From contig NZ_CP049616.1 of assembly GCF_011068285.1 (NCBI RefSeq), positions 3,554,001 to 3,618,000 of the forward strand: a stretch of 64,000 nt of DNA, written 5' to 3'. This DNA comes from Flagellimonas oceani. GTDB taxonomy: Bacteria > Bacteroidota > Bacteroidia > Flavobacteriales > Flavobacteriaceae. Both the position numbers and the translations under genes were made by a program. Below are positions 33,154-42,357 of the stretch, one piece after another; positions within the stretch are counted from its first letter, which is position 1, and every line of letters starts with the position of its first letter. The notes under the pieces were generated by a model. It had not been told where the DNA came from, did no database searches, and worked only from the letters and a program-made list of their open reading frames with translations.

Positions 33154-34940
33154 TGAAATTGTTGAAGGGCAACATATTGCTTTTTTTAGGGACGCTCCTC
33201 CTATCGGGGCTGTGCTCATATGCCCAAGAAGAAACCGAAGGCGTAGAGTTCACCATGAACCTGAGCAAAGAGGAATTGGGAATCAACGAGCGACTACGGG
33301 TAGATTTTACCATGAACAAGGACGGCGACAATTTTAAACCGCCTCAGTTCGAAAATTTTAAAGTGGTCATGGGGCCCTCACAATCCATTAGTTCCTCGTG
33401 GATCAACGGCAAACGGAGCTTTTCGAAAACCTATACCTATATTTTGGTGCCAACCGCAAGGGGAAGTTTTACCATAAACCAAGCTACCATCGAGATAGAT
33501 GGGCAAACATACAAAACAACACCGCAAAAAGTTGAGGTGACAGCAGCCGTTGATAAACCGAATTCACAAAAAACAGTGGACGATGTGGCTGATGAAAATC
33601 TTCATTTGGTCGCAGAGGTTTCCAAAGGAAATCCATATTTGAACGAAGCCGTAACCGTAATCTATAAACTTTATGTCAGTCCGAATGTCAGCGTTACGAA
33701 TTATCGCCCATTGGACAACCCAACTTATAACAATTTTTGGAGCCAGGATATTCCAGTGACCAAGCATACGGCACAAAATGGAACCTACCAAGGCAAACCA
33801 TATCGGTACGTGGTATTAAAAAGAGTCGTACTATATCCCCAAAAATCGGGGCAGTTGGACATTGAACCACTTTCCTTGGAGGTTTTTGTTGATGTACCCA
33901 CCAACCGACGGGACTTTTTTGGCGGAAGGATTTATACCTCGACCAGCAAAACGGTTTCTGCGGGAAAACGTACCATCAATGTAAAACCTTTGCCAGAGAC
34001 GGGAAAACCGGCCAATTTTAGCGGTGCCGTTGGGGATTTTGATTTCTCCGTGACCACGAGCAAGACCCAATTGAATGCTTCCGAATCGCTTCAGGCCAAA
34101 GTTGAGGTATCGGGAAAAGGGAACTTAAAACTCTTCCAGCTTCCCGAACCCGAACTGCCCAGTTCCTTGGAGGTGTATGATCCCGAATACGAGGAATCCA
34201 TCAACACCTATAGCTCGGGCATGGAAGGCAAAGTATCCAACAACTACACCATTGTGCCCTCTTTTAGGGGCAAATACCCGATTCCAAGTATATCTTTCAG
34301 CTTTTTTGATCCGGATACCGGTACCTACAAAACCATACGTTCCGAAGAAATAAATATTGAGGTGCTAGAAGGGCCTACAAACAGTTCAGGAACTGTAACC
34401 GGACCAACGTCCAACAAACAAATGGTTGTCCCCACAGGCGATCAATTCCACTTTATAAATATAACCCCGAATCTGAGTGCCATCGGGGCCGAACGATTCT
34501 TTGGTTCCACCCTGTTCTTTATTCTTTTGCTTGCTCCATTGTTATTGATTCCCATAGCCATTTTCACATTCAAAAAGAGAGAGGCCATTGCCAGTGACGT
34601 GGAGGGCAATAAAATCAAAAAAGCCAACAGATTGGCCAGAAAATATCTTTCCACCGCCAAAAAGGAACTTGGGAACAAAGAGGCTTTTTACGTGGCCCTG
34701 GAAAAAGGATTGCACAACTACCTGAAGGCCAAGTTGCATATTGAGACATCCGAGTTTAGCAAGGATAAGATTACGGGAATCCTTTCTGAAAAAAATGTGA
34801 ACAATTCGGACATCCAAGGATTTATAAGTTTATTGACCAGTTGTGAAATGGCACGATACAGCCCGTTTTCCAACGTTCAGATGCAAAAGGATTATGAAAA
34901 AGCCAGCGAGGTAATCTCTAATTTGGACAAACAACTATGA
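33153..34940 (+). CDS. batD: BatD, oxygen-tolerance membrane protein
   Basis: A 595-residue protein with a signal peptide (ending CSYAQ), several exported Ig-like BatD units across residues of about 25-440 (family motif 'QSISSSWINGKRSFSKTYTY'), one membrane helix at about 447-470 (FFILLLAPLLLIPIAIF), and a cytoplasmic helical tail (KANRLARKYLSTAKKELGN). This is the usual BatD layout. Overlaps batC by one base and batE by four. Confidence 0.92.
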   Translation: MKLLKGNILLFLGTLLLSGLCSYAQEETEGVEFTMNLSKEELGINERLRVDFTMNKDGDNFKPPQFENFKVVMGPSQSISSSWINGKRSFSKTYTYILVPTARGSFTINQATIEIDGQTYKTTPQKVEVTAAVDKPNSQKTVDDVADENLHLVAEVSKGNPYLNEAVTVIYKLYVSPNVSVTNYRPLDNPTYNNFWSQDIPVTKHTAQNGTYQGKPYRYVVLKRVVLYPQKSGQLDIEPLSLEVFVDVPTNRRDFFGGRIYTSTSKTVSAGKRTINVKPLPETGKPANFSGAVGDFDFSVTTSKTQLNASESLQAKVEVSGKGNLKLFQLPEPELPSSLEVYDPEYEESINTYSSGMEGKVSNNYTIVPSFRGKYPIPSISFSFFDPDTGTYKTIRSEEINIEVLEGPTNSSGTVTGPTSNKQMVVPTGDQFHFINITPNLSAIGAERFFGSTLFFILLLAPLLLIPIAIFTFKKREAIASDVEGNKIKKANRLARKYLSTAKKELGNKEAFYVALEKGLHNYLKAKLHIETSEFSKDKITGILSEKNVNNSDIQGFISLLTSCEMARYSPFSNVQMQKDYEKASEVISNLDKQL

Positions 34941-35701
34941 TCATGAAGAAGATAGCTTTTTTGGTATGTCTCCTTTCCTTTGTTTTTGGGTTTGCCCAAA
35001 ACGAGGCTTTGTTCAATAAGGCGACCGAACTTTACAACGATGGCGAATACTCGGCTGCCATAGAGAATTATAAAAAAATCCTGGAAAATGGCGAACACTC
35101 TGCATCGCTCTATTTTAATTTGGGCAATTGTTACTACAAGCTCAATGCCATTGGGCCAAGTATCTATTATTACGAAAAAGCCCTAATCCTAGACCCCGGC
35201 AACGGGGAGATTCAGAACAATCTGGCATTTGCCCAAAATATGAGACTGGATGCCATTGAAGAAATGCCCAAAACAGAGATTTCAAGAATATATAGTTCGG
35301 TTGTTGGGATGTTCACATCGGACCAATGGGCTTACTTGTCCATTGCTCTCGTATTTTTGTTCGTACTGGCATATATGGCCTACTATTTTTTAAGACCTGC
35401 CAATCAAAAAAGAGCCGCTTTTATTTCCAGTATACTATCCCTCACCTTCTGTTTGGTCTGTGTTCTATTTGCCTACCTCAACCATCAACAGAACACGAAC
35501 GACGACCCGGCCATTATCTTTGACCAAGAAGTAAATGTAAATTCAGAGCCGAACGCCAACAGCAGTACAATTTTCACCATTCATGAAGGCACCAAGGTAA
35601 ATGTGTTGGACGAGCTCGATGGTTGGAAAAGAATACGGATCGCAGATGGGCAAACAGGTTGGCTCAAAGCGGAGAGCATAAAGAAAATCAAGGACTTTTA
35701 G
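34937..35701 (+). CDS. batE: BatE, TPR and SH3-domain membrane protein
   Basis: A 254-residue protein: signal peptide (ending FGFAQ), two or three TPR units (ALFNKATELYNDGEYSAAIE, SLYFNLGNCYYKLNAIGPSI), two membrane helices (about 130-180), and a C-terminal bacterial SH3 domain (VNVLDELDGWKRIRIADGQTGWLKAE). This is the full BatE layout. The start overlaps batD by four bases (ATGA); an ATG two codons later is possible. Confidence 0.9.
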   Translation: MIMKKIAFLVCLLSFVFGFAQNEALFNKATELYNDGEYSAAIENYKKILENGEHSASLYFNLGNCYYKLNAIGPSIYYYEKALILDPGNGEIQNNLAFAQNMRLDAIEEMPKTEISRIYSSVVGMFTSDQWAYLSIALVFLFVLAYMAYYFLRPANQKRAAFISSILSLTFCLVCVLFAYLNHQQNTNDDPAIIFDQEVNVNSEPNANSSTIFTIHEGTKVNVLDELDGWKRIRIADGQTGWLKAESIKKIKDF

Positions 35702-35750
35702 ACAAAAAGAGCCTCTTCTTACTCAGAATTCCTTATTTTAGTTCAAATTG

Positions 35751-36068
35751 ATGCCGTTCGTGAAGACATTCCTATATCCTATTATAGCATTGTTGCTGAT
35801 ACTTTCCATATCAGCATCGCCCATTATTCCCTTGTTGGACAAAGAATTGGGCAAAACAATGGTCATTGGTTCGGCGGAAGAGGAAAAAAGCAGCAAAGTC
35901 ATTACCATCAAAAAGTTTGATGAAGAGGACACCTTCAACAAGTATGTGTTCGAATCGAACCATCAGTACATATCACAAGAACATAACATACGTTTTATTG
36001 GATATTTCTTTTCCGTTTCAGATTATACCGTGGAAATTTTAGATCCTCCCCCCAGAAAATTGGTTTAG
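35751..36068 (+). CDS. small exported or membrane protein, unknown
   Basis: A 105-residue protein with an N-terminal hydrophobic segment (FLYPIIALLLILSISAS) that may be a signal anchor, then a charged region (EEEKSSKVITIKKFDEED) and a proline-rich tail. Unrecognised. It follows batE by about 50 bases on the same strand and precedes the SulP transporter; it may be read from the Bat promoter. Size and composition make expression plausible, not proven. Confidence 0.5.
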   Translation: MPFVKTFLYPIIALLLILSISASPIIPLLDKELGKTMVIGSAEEEKSSKVITIKKFDEEDTFNKYVFESNHQYISQEHNIRFIGYFFSVSDYTVEILDPPPRKLV

Positions 36069-36153
36069 CGCTCAAATTTTATTCAAAATCAATTTTTAAC
36101 CTTCTTCTATGAAAATCCAAAATAACATATAGGAGATTAATCTATACATCATC

Positions 36154-37737
36154 ATGTTCAAGCATATTAAAAACGATTTACCTGCCAGTATTGTGGTCTT
36201 TTTTGTGGCACTGCCCCTATGTTTGGGTATTGCATTGGCCAGTGGCGCACCTTTATTTTCGGGACTGATCGCAGGTATTGTCGGCGGAATCGTCGTAGGG
36301 GCGCTCAGTGGATCCCAAATCGGGGTCAGTGGCCCCGCCGCTGGACTCGCGGCTATTGTGCTCACCGCCATTGGCACGCTCGGAGGTTATCAAAACTTTC
36401 TGGTCGCCGTTGTGTTGGGAGGTATCATCCAGCTGATATTCGGCTTTTTAAAAGCAGGGATCATTGCCTATTACTTTCCATCGTCCGTGATCAAGGGAAT
36501 GCTTACCGGTATCGGTATCATCATCATTCTAAAACAAATCCCCCACTTTTTTGGGTACGACGCAGACCCGGAAGGCGATTGGGCCTTTTTTCAGGTGGAC
36601 GGTGAAAATACCTTCAGTGAAATCATCAACTCCATAAACCATATAAGTCCCGGCGCAACTTTAATCGCCGTAATCGGCCTCGCCATCCTTATTCTATGGA
36701 GTACCATACTTACAAAAAAATCAAAAATATTCGAACTTGTTCAGGGGCCCGTTGTGGCGGTAGTGGTAGGAATCGTTTATTTTACCCTTACCCAAGGTGA
36801 TGCCACTTGGGGCATATCGGCCGAACATTTGGTAAAGGTTCCTGTACCCGATGGTTTTGAATCGTTCTTGGGCTTTTTCAGTTTCCCCAACTTCTCGGCA
36901 ATTTCCAACATGGAGGTATGGGTAACGGCCTTTACCATAGCATTGGTTGCCAGTTTGGAGACCTTGTTGTGCGTGGAGGCAACGGACAAATTGGACCCTG
37001 AGAAAAGAACCACGCCCACCAACCGGGAACTAATGGCCCAAGGAGTCGGCAACACCTTGTCCGGATTGATAGGAGGGCTACCCGTTACCCAGGTAATCGT
37101 TCGTAGTTCGGCCAACATACAATCCGGAGGAAAAACGAAAGCTTCGGCCATTATACACGGTTTCTTCCTTTTGGGCTCCGTAATATTGATTCCGACCCTG
37201 TTAAATATGATTCCATTGTCCGTATTGGCCGCAATTTTATTTGTAGTGGGATACAAGCTTGCCAAACCGAGCCTTTTCAAGACCATGTACCAAGCCGGGT
37301 GGAAACAGTTCGTCCCCTTTGTGGTGACCGTGGTGGGCATTGTGTTTACCGACCTATTGGTAGGAATAAGCTTGGGACTTGGCGTAGGCATTGTTGTAGT
37401 TTTGATAAAGAGCTACCAAAATTCCCACTTTTTGCATATCGAGGACAAGGGCAACGGATCACACAAAATAAAAATGACCTTGGCGGAAGAAGTGACCTTT
37501 TTTAACAAAGGTGCCATTTTAAAGGAACTGGACAGTATTCCGGAAAATTCTTATCTAACTTTGGATGTTAGAAAAACCCGTTATCTTGATAATGATATCG
37601 TGGAAATTCTTGAGGATTTTTCGAGCAAGGCCAGAAACAGGAATATCGACATTAAAATAATTTCGGAAAGAGGTGAAGTCGAAAACCCTGATAGTTACAT
37701 AGAGTTTTTTAATCTTAGACCTAAAAAAACAGCATAA
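36154..37737 (+). CDS. SulP transporter, probable bicarbonate uptake, with STAS domain
   Basis: A 527-residue SulP-family inner-membrane protein: 'LPASIVVFFVALPLCLGIAL' in the first helix, GPAAGLAAIV, ten or more further helices, and a cytoplasmic STAS domain at the C-terminus (SYLTLDVRKTRYLDNDIVEIL). It is followed after nine bases by a beta-carbonic anhydrase gene. SulP-carbonic anhydrase pairs are known in marine bacteria and point to bicarbonate import and conversion. This is a context inference; sulfate cannot be excluded. Confidence 0.88.
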   Translation: MFKHIKNDLPASIVVFFVALPLCLGIALASGAPLFSGLIAGIVGGIVVGALSGSQIGVSGPAAGLAAIVLTAIGTLGGYQNFLVAVVLGGIIQLIFGFLKAGIIAYYFPSSVIKGMLTGIGIIIILKQIPHFFGYDADPEGDWAFFQVDGENTFSEIINSINHISPGATLIAVIGLAILILWSTILTKKSKIFELVQGPVVAVVVGIVYFTLTQGDATWGISAEHLVKVPVPDGFESFLGFFSFPNFSAISNMEVWVTAFTIALVASLETLLCVEATDKLDPEKRTTPTNRELMAQGVGNTLSGLIGGLPVTQVIVRSSANIQSGGKTKASAIIHGFFLLGSVILIPTLLNMIPLSVLAAILFVVGYKLAKPSLFKTMYQAGWKQFVPFVVTVVGIVFTDLLVGISLGLGVGIVVVLIKSYQNSHFLHIEDKGNGSHKIKMTLAEEVTFFNKGAILKELDSIPENSYLTLDVRKTRYLDNDIVEILEDFSSKARNRNIDIKIISERGEVENPDSYIEFFNLRPKKTA

Positions 37738-37746
37738 AAGATAGCG

Positions 37747-38373
37747 ATGAAAGCACATACAAAAGAAACACAAGCGACAATGTCGCCAAAAAAAGCCCTT
37801 CGGTTTTTGAAGGAGGGCAACGAAAGATTCCAACAAAATCTAAAAGCTAACAGAAATCTTTTAGAGCAAGTCAACGACACCAAAGATGGCCAATTTCCCT
37901 TTGCCACGATCTTAAGTTGTATCGATTCCAGAGTATCGGCCGAGTTGGTTTTTGACCAAGGACTTGGGGATATTTTTAGCGTTAGGATCGCAGGTAATTT
38001 TATCAACCAGGATATTTTGGGCAGTATGGAATTTGCATGTAAGTTGGCAGGGACCAAGGCCATTGTAGTTCTTGGGCACACCAGTTGCGGTGCCGTTAAG
38101 GGGGCATGCGACCATGCTAGAATGGGTAATTTAACCAGTTTGATCAATAAAATCGAGCCTGCGGTCTATGCAGTAAAAGAGCCCAAGGACGAATCGCTCA
38201 GAAATTCGAAGAACTTGGATTTTGTGGATGCAGTGTCCGTGAAAAATGTGGAAATGGCTTTGGAAAATATCCGAAACCAAAGCGTTATCCTCAAAGAAAT
38301 GGAAGAGAAGGGAGAAATTGCCATTGTGGGCGCCATGTACGATATCTCGGATGGCAAGGTTACCTTCCTTTAG
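37747..38373 (+). CDS. beta-class carbonic anhydrase
   Basis: Interconverts CO2 and bicarbonate in the cytoplasm. The 208-residue protein has the full zinc and active-site set: Cys58-Ile-Asp60-Ser-Arg62, His111 and Cys114 (HTSCGA). The segment 'VRIAGNFINQDILGSMEFA' is typical. Downstream partner of the SulP transporter nine bases away, so imported bicarbonate could be converted to CO2 for carboxylases, or the pair may handle pH. A strong terminator follows. Confidence 0.95.
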   Translation: MKAHTKETQATMSPKKALRFLKEGNERFQQNLKANRNLLEQVNDTKDGQFPFATILSCIDSRVSAELVFDQGLGDIFSVRIAGNFINQDILGSMEFACKLAGTKAIVVLGHTSCGAVKGACDHARMGNLTSLINKIEPAVYAVKEPKDESLRNSKNLDFVDAVSVKNVEMALENIRNQSVILKEMEEKGEIAIVGAMYDISDGKVTFL

Positions 38374-38397
38374 ATCCGAATAGTATTTATTATGTAG

Positions 38398-38426
38398 AAA
38401 GTCGATGGTTTCCATCGGCTTTTTAT
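38398..38426 (+). terminator. intrinsic terminator after carbonic anhydrase
   Basis: Stem AAAGTCGATGG / CCATCGGCTTT (38398-38422, one G-T pair) with a TTT loop, followed by further T. It ends the SulP-carbonic anhydrase operon. Confidence 0.85.
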
Positions 38427-38497
38427 TTTTTGAACCTGATTATTTGGAAATGCCCCCTCCATTGATGTATTTTTCAACGTACACATTTCGAAATAAC

Positions 38498-39190
38498 ATG
38501 ACCTTACCAAAATTTCCGAATGATTCAGGACCCATTTATTTGGAAACCATACAGGGAAGGCTTCCCGTGGAACCCTTCAACACTTTTAGTAATTTGATTT
38601 TTTTGCTCTTGATCGTTTATTGGGGCATTAAAGTATATCAAAGCCCGAAACAACATCGGTTTTTGGCATGGGTTCTTCCCATTATAGGAATCAGCTATAT
38701 TGGAGGCACGGTTTACCATGCCACGCGTAGCCATGAGTTTTGGCTTGTTTTGGATTGGTTGCCCATAATGCTGCTTTGTGCCGCACTGGTCGTTTATTTT
38801 ATTTTTAAACTTGTGGATTCTTGGTGGCAAAGGCTCATTTGGATTCTTGTACTGCTCGGGGCTTCCTTTTTATTGCGCATTCTTCCCATACCATCGGGGT
38901 TACGAATTTCCTTGGGATATGTCATAACCGCGGCAACCATACTTGTTCCGCTAATTTGGTATTTGATAAGGACCAAGGGACAAAATTTAGGCTTGGTCGT
39001 AACAGCTTTTTTTGTTTTTGGGGTCGCTATTTTCTTTAGGAGCATAGATCTGCACCAAAACTTATTCCCTATGGGTACCCATTGGTTATGGCATCTTTTG
39101 GGTGGAATCGCAGTACATTTCCTTATTGCCTATATATTCAAGGACAATTTGCTAAATTTGTCCGCCAATAGCGTAAGCCATCATGATTGA
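38498..39190 (+). CDS. polytopic membrane protein, possibly CREST/ceramidase-like
   Basis: A 230-residue protein with about seven predicted membrane helices. The opening 'GPIYLETIQGRLPVEPFNTFSN' and scattered His/Asp/Ser (YHATRSHEFWLVLDW and MGTHWLWHLLGG) resemble the CREST/alkaline-ceramidase-like hydrolase superfamily, which uses such residues for a metal site; the assignment is tentative. The ATG at 38498 was chosen because the longer frame begins inside the preceding terminator. It overlaps pheS by eight bases. Confidence 0.65.
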   Translation: MTLPKFPNDSGPIYLETIQGRLPVEPFNTFSNLIFLLLIVYWGIKVYQSPKQHRFLAWVLPIIGISYIGGTVYHATRSHEFWLVLDWLPIMLLCAALVVYFIFKLVDSWWQRLIWILVLLGASFLLRILPIPSGLRISLGYVITAATILVPLIWYLIRTKGQNLGLVVTAFFVFGVAIFFRSIDLHQNLFPMGTHWLWHLLGGIAVHFLIAYIFKDNLLNLSANSVSHHD

Positions 39191-40202
39191 TACCATAAAG
39201 GACCACATTGCAGAAGTTGAAAAGTTCACTTCCACCTCGATTGAAGAAATTGAAGCATTCCGAATCAAATATTTGGGAAAAAAAGGGCTTTTGAACGGTT
39301 TCTTTGCTGAATTTAAAAATGTGCCGAACGAGCAGAAAAAGGAATTCGGCAAGGTTGTGAACCAATTGAAGACAGTAGCCACCGACAAGGTCAACCAGCT
39401 TAAGGAGGCGTTGGAAAACCAGACAGAGGCTGCTGGCAAGTATGGCGATCTTACCCGACCTGGCGAACCTGTTGAAATCGGTGCCCGTCATCCCATCAGC
39501 ATTGTAAAGAATCAGATCATCGATATTTTTTCTAGAATTGGTTTCAATGTTTCCGAAGGTCCCGAGATAGAGGACGATTGGCACAACTTTACAGCTTTGA
39601 ACCTTCCCGAATATCATCCGGCCAGGGATATGCAGGACACCTTTTTTATTCAAACAGATCCGGATATTTTGTTGCGCACCCATACCTCATCGGTACAGGT
39701 ACGGTATATGGAGGCCAACAAACCGCCCATTAGAACCATTTCCCCTGGAAGGGTTTATAGAAACGAGGCCATTTCTGCCCGTTCGCATTGCTTTTTCCAT
39801 CAAGTGGAAGGCCTGTATGTGGACAAGAACGTATCCTTCGCGGATTTGAAACAGACCTTGCAATATTTTACGTCTGAAATGTTCGGCAAGTCAAAAATTA
39901 GACTGCGCCCATCGTACTTTCCGTTTACGGAGCCTAGTGCGGAAGTGGATGTGTACTGGGGCCTTGAAACCGAAACCGATTACCGTATGACCAAGGGTAC
40001 CGGTTGGCTGGAAATTATGGGCTGCGGCATGGTAGACCCCAACGTACTGAAGAATTGCGGCATAGACCCCGAAGTATATTCCGGTTTTGCCTTTGGTATG
40101 GGCATAGACCGTATTGCATTGCTGCTTCACCAAATTTCCGATATTCGCCTACTCAGCGAAAATGATGTGCGTTTCTTGGAACAGTTCAAAAGCGCGTTAT
40201 AA
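39183..40202 (+). CDS. pheS: phenylalanine-tRNA ligase alpha subunit
   Basis: Charges tRNA-Phe with phenylalanine in complex with PheT, which is elsewhere in the genome. 339 residues, full length: a coiled N-terminal domain, then the class II catalytic core. Motif 2 is present (VYRNEAISARSHCFFHQVEG) and motif 3 is near the C-terminus (GFAFGMGIDRIALLLHQI). The start is the ATG at 39183, overlapping the upstream membrane-protein stop by eight bases. Confidence 0.95.
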   Translation: MIDTIKDHIAEVEKFTSTSIEEIEAFRIKYLGKKGLLNGFFAEFKNVPNEQKKEFGKVVNQLKTVATDKVNQLKEALENQTEAAGKYGDLTRPGEPVEIGARHPISIVKNQIIDIFSRIGFNVSEGPEIEDDWHNFTALNLPEYHPARDMQDTFFIQTDPDILLRTHTSSVQVRYMEANKPPIRTISPGRVYRNEAISARSHCFFHQVEGLYVDKNVSFADLKQTLQYFTSEMFGKSKIRLRPSYFPFTEPSAEVDVYWGLETETDYRMTKGTGWLEIMGCGMVDPNVLKNCGIDPEVYSGFAFGMGIDRIALLLHQISDIRLLSENDVRFLEQFKSAL

Positions 40203-40211
40203 ATCATTTTT

Positions 40212-40610
40212 ATGAAAAAGGATATTGAAATTCCCGTGGCCAAGGATGTTCATGTTGCCGTGGTACATGAGTGGAACGATGAATTTCTATCCAAGGATTG
40301 GAATGCCTACCTCATTAACAACAGAACGGACGCCATTGAAATGGCCATTGTGGTTTCCAAAGGATTTGATGGGGAGAAGAAAACCTCCACCATGCGCCAT
40401 GGCATCGGGGCTCTTGGACCAAGGTCCTTTAAAAAAATCGAATTGCTACAAGAAGAAGTACTTGCGCTCAACAATGAATTCTTTGTCACCTTTTTTGCCG
40501 AAAACAAACTCTTTGAAAAAAGGTTCCTATTCCCAAAACACACCATTTCGGAAAATCTCCTTACCACAATCCCTGTGATAGACAAGGACGGGATTCTTTC
40601 TAACGTTTAA
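40212..40610 (+). CDS. small conserved protein downstream of pheS
   Basis: A 132-residue soluble protein with no signal peptide: beta-rich start (VHVAVVHEWNDEFLSKDWNAYLIN), a 'GALGPRSFKKIELL' turn and a final FEKRFLFPKH strand. It looks like a conserved flavobacterial companion of pheS (gap of nine bases), sometimes mislabelled as a PheS subunit in databases (recollection, not checked). I do not recognise a fold or activity. Confidence 0.65.
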   Translation: MKKDIEIPVAKDVHVAVVHEWNDEFLSKDWNAYLINNRTDAIEMAIVVSKGFDGEKKTSTMRHGIGALGPRSFKKIELLQEEVLALNNEFFVTFFAENKLFEKRFLFPKHTISENLLTTIPVIDKDGILSNV

Positions 40611-40659
40611 AGAGCATTTTATCCGTGCGGACATTCTTTTAACACAATTTTAAGTTCGT

Positions 40660-40694
40660 TTGGTTCGGTTTGTTGCGAACCAATATTAATTTTG
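40660..40694 (+). promoter_or_regulatory. operator-like palindrome and promoter of efflux operon
   Basis: An 8-bp inverted repeat, TTGGTTCG - 8 bases - CGAACCAA (40660-40683), lies directly before a full-consensus -7 element TAATTTTG (40687-40694). The GTG start of the GbsR/MarR gene is 19 bases further on. The palindrome falls in the -33 to -10 region, where a bound repressor would block transcription. The neighbouring regulator is the obvious candidate. Confidence 0.6.
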
Positions 40695-40713
40695 CGCCTT
40701 CAAAATCCATATT

Positions 40714-41193
40714 GTGGAAAAAACGAAGGAAGAAATCATTGAAACCATAGGGCTGCACCTAGAGCAAGAACACAACTTGCCTCCATTGGCGGCCCGTATT
40801 TACACTATTTTGATATTAACAGATAAGGATGGGCTGACTTTCGAAGGCTGCCTTGAAAGGCTTGGTGCCAGCAAAAGCTCCATATCCACTTCTTTGAACC
40901 TATTGCTCAACATGGACTTGGTAACTTACTTTACAAAGTCCGGCGATAGAAGGAGATATTTTACCACCGCCAAGAAAAAGACGTTTTTCCTTTCCAAACT
41001 CCAGGAGAACTTGAAGCGGGTAGAGACGGAAAAAAGTATCATCACCTTGGTATTGAACTATCACGAGAAATACGCTCCCCAAAAATATGAAGAGGGCCAA
41101 ACCAGGACCCAAGTGTATTTGGACTATGCCAATGAAAATGAAAAAATCCTAAAAAAGTCGATCAAAAAATTAGAATCAATTTTAAATGGGTAA
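40714..41193 (+). CDS. GbsR/MarR-type transcriptional regulator
   Basis: A 159-residue winged-helix regulator. 'LPPLAARIYTILILTDKDGLTFEGCLERLGASKSSIST' contains the helix-turn-helix, followed by the wing 'VTYFTKSGDRRRYFTTAKK' and a C-terminal coiled segment for dimerisation. The frame starts with GTG. It is the first gene of the RND efflux operon, so control of drug or osmolyte export is likely. The palindrome and promoter overlap just upstream suggests autoregulation. Confidence 0.85.
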   Translation: MEKTKEEIIETIGLHLEQEHNLPPLAARIYTILILTDKDGLTFEGCLERLGASKSSISTSLNLLLNMDLVTYFTKSGDRRRYFTTAKKKTFFLSKLQENLKRVETEKSIITLVLNYHEKYAPQKYEEGQTRTQVYLDYANENEKILKKSIKKLESILNG

Positions 41194-41245
41194 TCACTCC
41201 AACCCCTATAAACACATCAATAACCCTAACATCGTTAGTTTTTAC

Positions 41246-42325
41246 ATGAAAGCAATCAAATCAATCTCATTATTAGTTGGTGCCCTTATGATCATATCCT
41301 GTGGCGGAAAAAACCAGCAGGCACAAGGTACGGCACCGCAAGCTCCCAGCCTTGAGGTCAGCACCCTCGAAAAACAGGATATTACACTATACAACTCCTA
41401 TTCCACCAACATCCAAGGGGTACAGAACGTAGAGATCTGGCCAAAGGTTTCTGGATTTGTACAACAGATTTATGTGGAAGAAGGACAACAGGTGAAAAAA
41501 GGACAGTCCCTTTTCAAACTGGAAACACAAACCCTGTCGCAAGATGCCAAAGCAGCCAAAGCAGCCGTTAATGTGGCCCAAGTGGAAGTGGACAAATTAG
41601 TACCGCTGGTTGAAAAAAACATCATAAGCGAAGTTCAATTGGAAACCGCAAAGGCCCAATTGGAGCAGGCAAAGAGCAATTATAGCAGTATTGCCGCAAA
41701 TATTGGCTACTCCAATATCGTAAGTCCCGTTAACGGATACATTGGTGAAATCCCTTTTAAAGTTGGCGCCCTTGTAAGTGGCACCATGGCGCAGCCGCTT
41801 ACGGTCGTATCGGACATTAGCAGTGTTCGGGCGTACTTTTCCATGACAGAAAAAGAGTTGCTGCAAATGAAAAGTGAGATGGCCGATAAGGGAACCACAG
41901 CTTCATCGGAAAATGCTCCCGAGGTTGAATTGGTTATGATCAATGGTGAAACGTACCCGCAAAAAGGGAAAATCGCCATGGTAAACAATATCATCAACCC
42001 CACAACGGGAAGCGTTACCCTGAGAGCGGATTTTGACAATCCGAACCGATTGTTGAGCTCCGGCAGTACCGGGACCATAAAGGTTCCTTCTTCCCATGAG
42101 GATGTTTTTGTGATTCCCCAATTTGCCACCGTTGACCTGCAAGGAACCAAAATGGTGTTTGTGCTCAATGATGACAACACCGTTAAGACCGTACCGTTGA
42201 ACATTGTTGCCCAAACCAATACCGAGTTTGTCGTGGAGGACGGTTTGGAAGCCGGAAGCACCATCGTCACCGAAGGGGTGTCCAAACTAAAAGATGGTCA
42301 AACCATCAATCCGGTCAAACAATAA
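41246..42325 (+). CDS. RND efflux periplasmic adaptor (lipoprotein)
   Basis: A 359-residue membrane-fusion protein. Lipobox IISC gives a lipid anchor. Barrel/lipoyl half (YSTNIQGVQNVEIWPKVSGF, VEEGQQVKKGQSLFKLET), a helical hairpin (KAAVNVAQVEVDKLVPLVEKN), the second lipoyl half (NIVSPVNGYIGEIPFKVGAL) and membrane-proximal strands are visible. It should bridge the inner-membrane pump and outer channel encoded downstream. The chosen ATG begins the signal; an upstream frame start at 41186 would overlap the regulator gene. Confidence 0.93.
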   Translation: MKAIKSISLLVGALMIISCGGKNQQAQGTAPQAPSLEVSTLEKQDITLYNSYSTNIQGVQNVEIWPKVSGFVQQIYVEEGQQVKKGQSLFKLETQTLSQDAKAAKAAVNVAQVEVDKLVPLVEKNIISEVQLETAKAQLEQAKSNYSSIAANIGYSNIVSPVNGYIGEIPFKVGALVSGTMAQPLTVVSDISSVRAYFSMTEKELLQMKSEMADKGTTASSENAPEVELVMINGETYPQKGKIAMVNNIINPTTGSVTLRADFDNPNRLLSSGSTGTIKVPSSHEDVFVIPQFATVDLQGTKMVFVLNDDNTVKTVPLNIVAQTNTEFVVEDGLEAGSTIVTEGVSKLKDGQTINPVKQ

Positions 42326-42357
42326 TTGCTATCCATCAAACATAGAACAAAGAATAT

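Noticed and set aside
36777..37391. A 204-codon minus-strand ORF opposite the SulP gene
   Set aside because: It lies fully within the confident SulP coding sequence and shows no domain or signal pattern.
41707..42285. A 192-codon minus-strand ORF opposite the efflux adaptor
   Set aside because: Shadow of a confident adaptor gene.
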